Shown here: positions 63,649 through 64,000 of the stretch, piece by piece
Position numbering within the stretch: position 1 is the stretch's first letter
Layout of the letters: each line of letters begins with the position of its first letter
NCBI RefSeq assembly: GCF_003194605.1
Contig: NZ_QHKY01000004.1
Span: forward strand, 186,001-250,000
Direction: 5' to 3'
From: Nocardioides gilvus
GTDB taxonomy: Bacteria > Actinomycetota > Actinomycetes > Propionibacteriales > Nocardioidaceae
DNA: 64,000 bases
Made by a program: the position numbers and the translations under genes
Notes under the pieces: model-generated
Told to the model about the DNA's origin: nothing
Seen by the model: only the letters and a program-made list of their open reading frames with translations
Database searches by the model: none

Positions 63649-64000
63649 GTGGTGACCAGCACGCGAGAAGTCGCGCTCCTCGCGAATCCGGGCGCCGGCC
63701 GAGGCCGTTCGTCTCGCCTGCGACCGTTGGTCGCCGCCCGGCTGCGCGCCAGCGGCATCCGGGTGCGCGACCTGTGCGCGCGGGACGCCGACCACGCTGT
63801 CCAGCTCGCCCGGGACGCGGTCGCCGACGGGGTCGAAGGCATTGTCGTCATCGGCGGTGACGGTTCGGTCCACCTCGGTCTCCAGGCCGTGGCGGGCACC
63901 GACGTGTCGCTCGGCATCATCCCCACCGGCACCGGCAACGACGCGGCCCGGTACTTCGACATCCCGCTGAAGGACCCGGTCGCCGCCACTGACCTGGTCG
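63649..64000 (+). CDS. Diacylglycerol kinase family lipid kinase (5' part)
   Basis: Partial: 117 codons before the window ends. ANPGAGRGRS near the N-terminus, VVIGGDGSVHLGLQ (the GGDG nucleotide-binding motif) and IIPTGTGNDAAR identify the DAGK/YegS catalytic domain, which phosphorylates diacylglycerol, sphingosine or other lipids. Two adjacent GTG codons (63649 and 63652) are possible starts; the first is 7 nt from the -10. Confidence 0.88.
   Translation, partial: MVTSTREVALLANPGAGRGRSSRLRPLVAARLRASGIRVRDLCARDADHAVQLARDAVADGVEGIVVIGGDGSVHLGLQAVAGTDVSLGIIPTGTGNDAARYFDIPLKDPVAATDLV

Overview
This window is chromosomal DNA from a high-GC actinobacterium. The markers are a complete Pup-proteasome locus, mycothiol biosynthesis (mshC), an InhA-type enoyl-ACP reductase, an actinobacterial VLRF1 ribosome-rescue factor, SCO1664, DUF3090 and DUF3099 family proteins and a FurA-type regulator. 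Gene content and codon use fit a Nocardioides-like member of the Propionibacteriales; that placement is an inference. Genes are tightly packed on both strands with many 4-nt ATGA overlaps. I see no CRISPR array, transposase, integrase or rRNA.

Layout. 1-1.8 kb: end of the SUF Fe-S operon (sufU tail, a His-rich SufT-like factor), then a NYN nuclease-like protein and acVLRF1. 1.8-8.8 kb: acetyltransferase, small-molecule kinase-like protein, zinc metallopeptidase, ABC-F ATPase, enoyl-CoA hydratase and ABC exporter. 8.9-12 kb: atypical SDR, SURF1, moaA, two small conserved proteins. 12.1-15.4 kb: fabG-fabI (the mabA-inhA pair of FAS-II), SixA-like phosphatase, serB. 15.4-19.5 kb: unknown protein, ABC ATPase, NfeD/SPFH membrane pair, TauE-type exporter. 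19.5-22.9 kb: hydrolase, then furA-katA and a convergent ankyrin protein (peroxide defence). 23-27.5 kb: flavin monooxygenase/FMN reductase pair, cysG, TrmH methyltransferase, peptide deformylase. 27.5-32 kb: two acyl-CoA dehydrogenases behind an operator-like palindrome, lone galactokinase, nucleosidase. 32-34.8 kb: HTH-less LysR-type protein and a ChoD-like GMC oxidoreductase with a coupled unknown protein.

34.86-36.44 kb is visibly lower in GC than its surroundings. It encodes a secreted Cys-containing protein and a lipoprotein that I cannot assign, close to a tRNA-Leu(GAG). The secreted protein gene appears frameshifted near its 3' end. This is the most foreign-looking part of the window.

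37-45.4 kb: M20 peptidase, aldo/keto reductase, uppP, CorA, then the conserved phosphatase-DUF3090-SCO1664-mshC cluster and a PAC2 protein. 45.5-50.5 kb: metH, a small membrane protein and a HAD phosphatase. 50.6-62.5 kb: site-2 protease, trmI, then arc-dop-pup-prcB-prcA-pafA-FKBP-pafB-pafC, the complete pupylation, depupylation and degradation machinery plus the PafBC regulators. 62.5-64 kb: tatA, tatC and the start of a lipid kinase gene that runs off the window.

A striking property of the whole window is promoter architecture. About thirty genes have a TAnnnT-like -10 hexamer ending 6-8 nt before the start codon, which leaves no room for a 5' UTR. This predicts widespread leaderless transcription, and I used it to choose start codons where several were possible.
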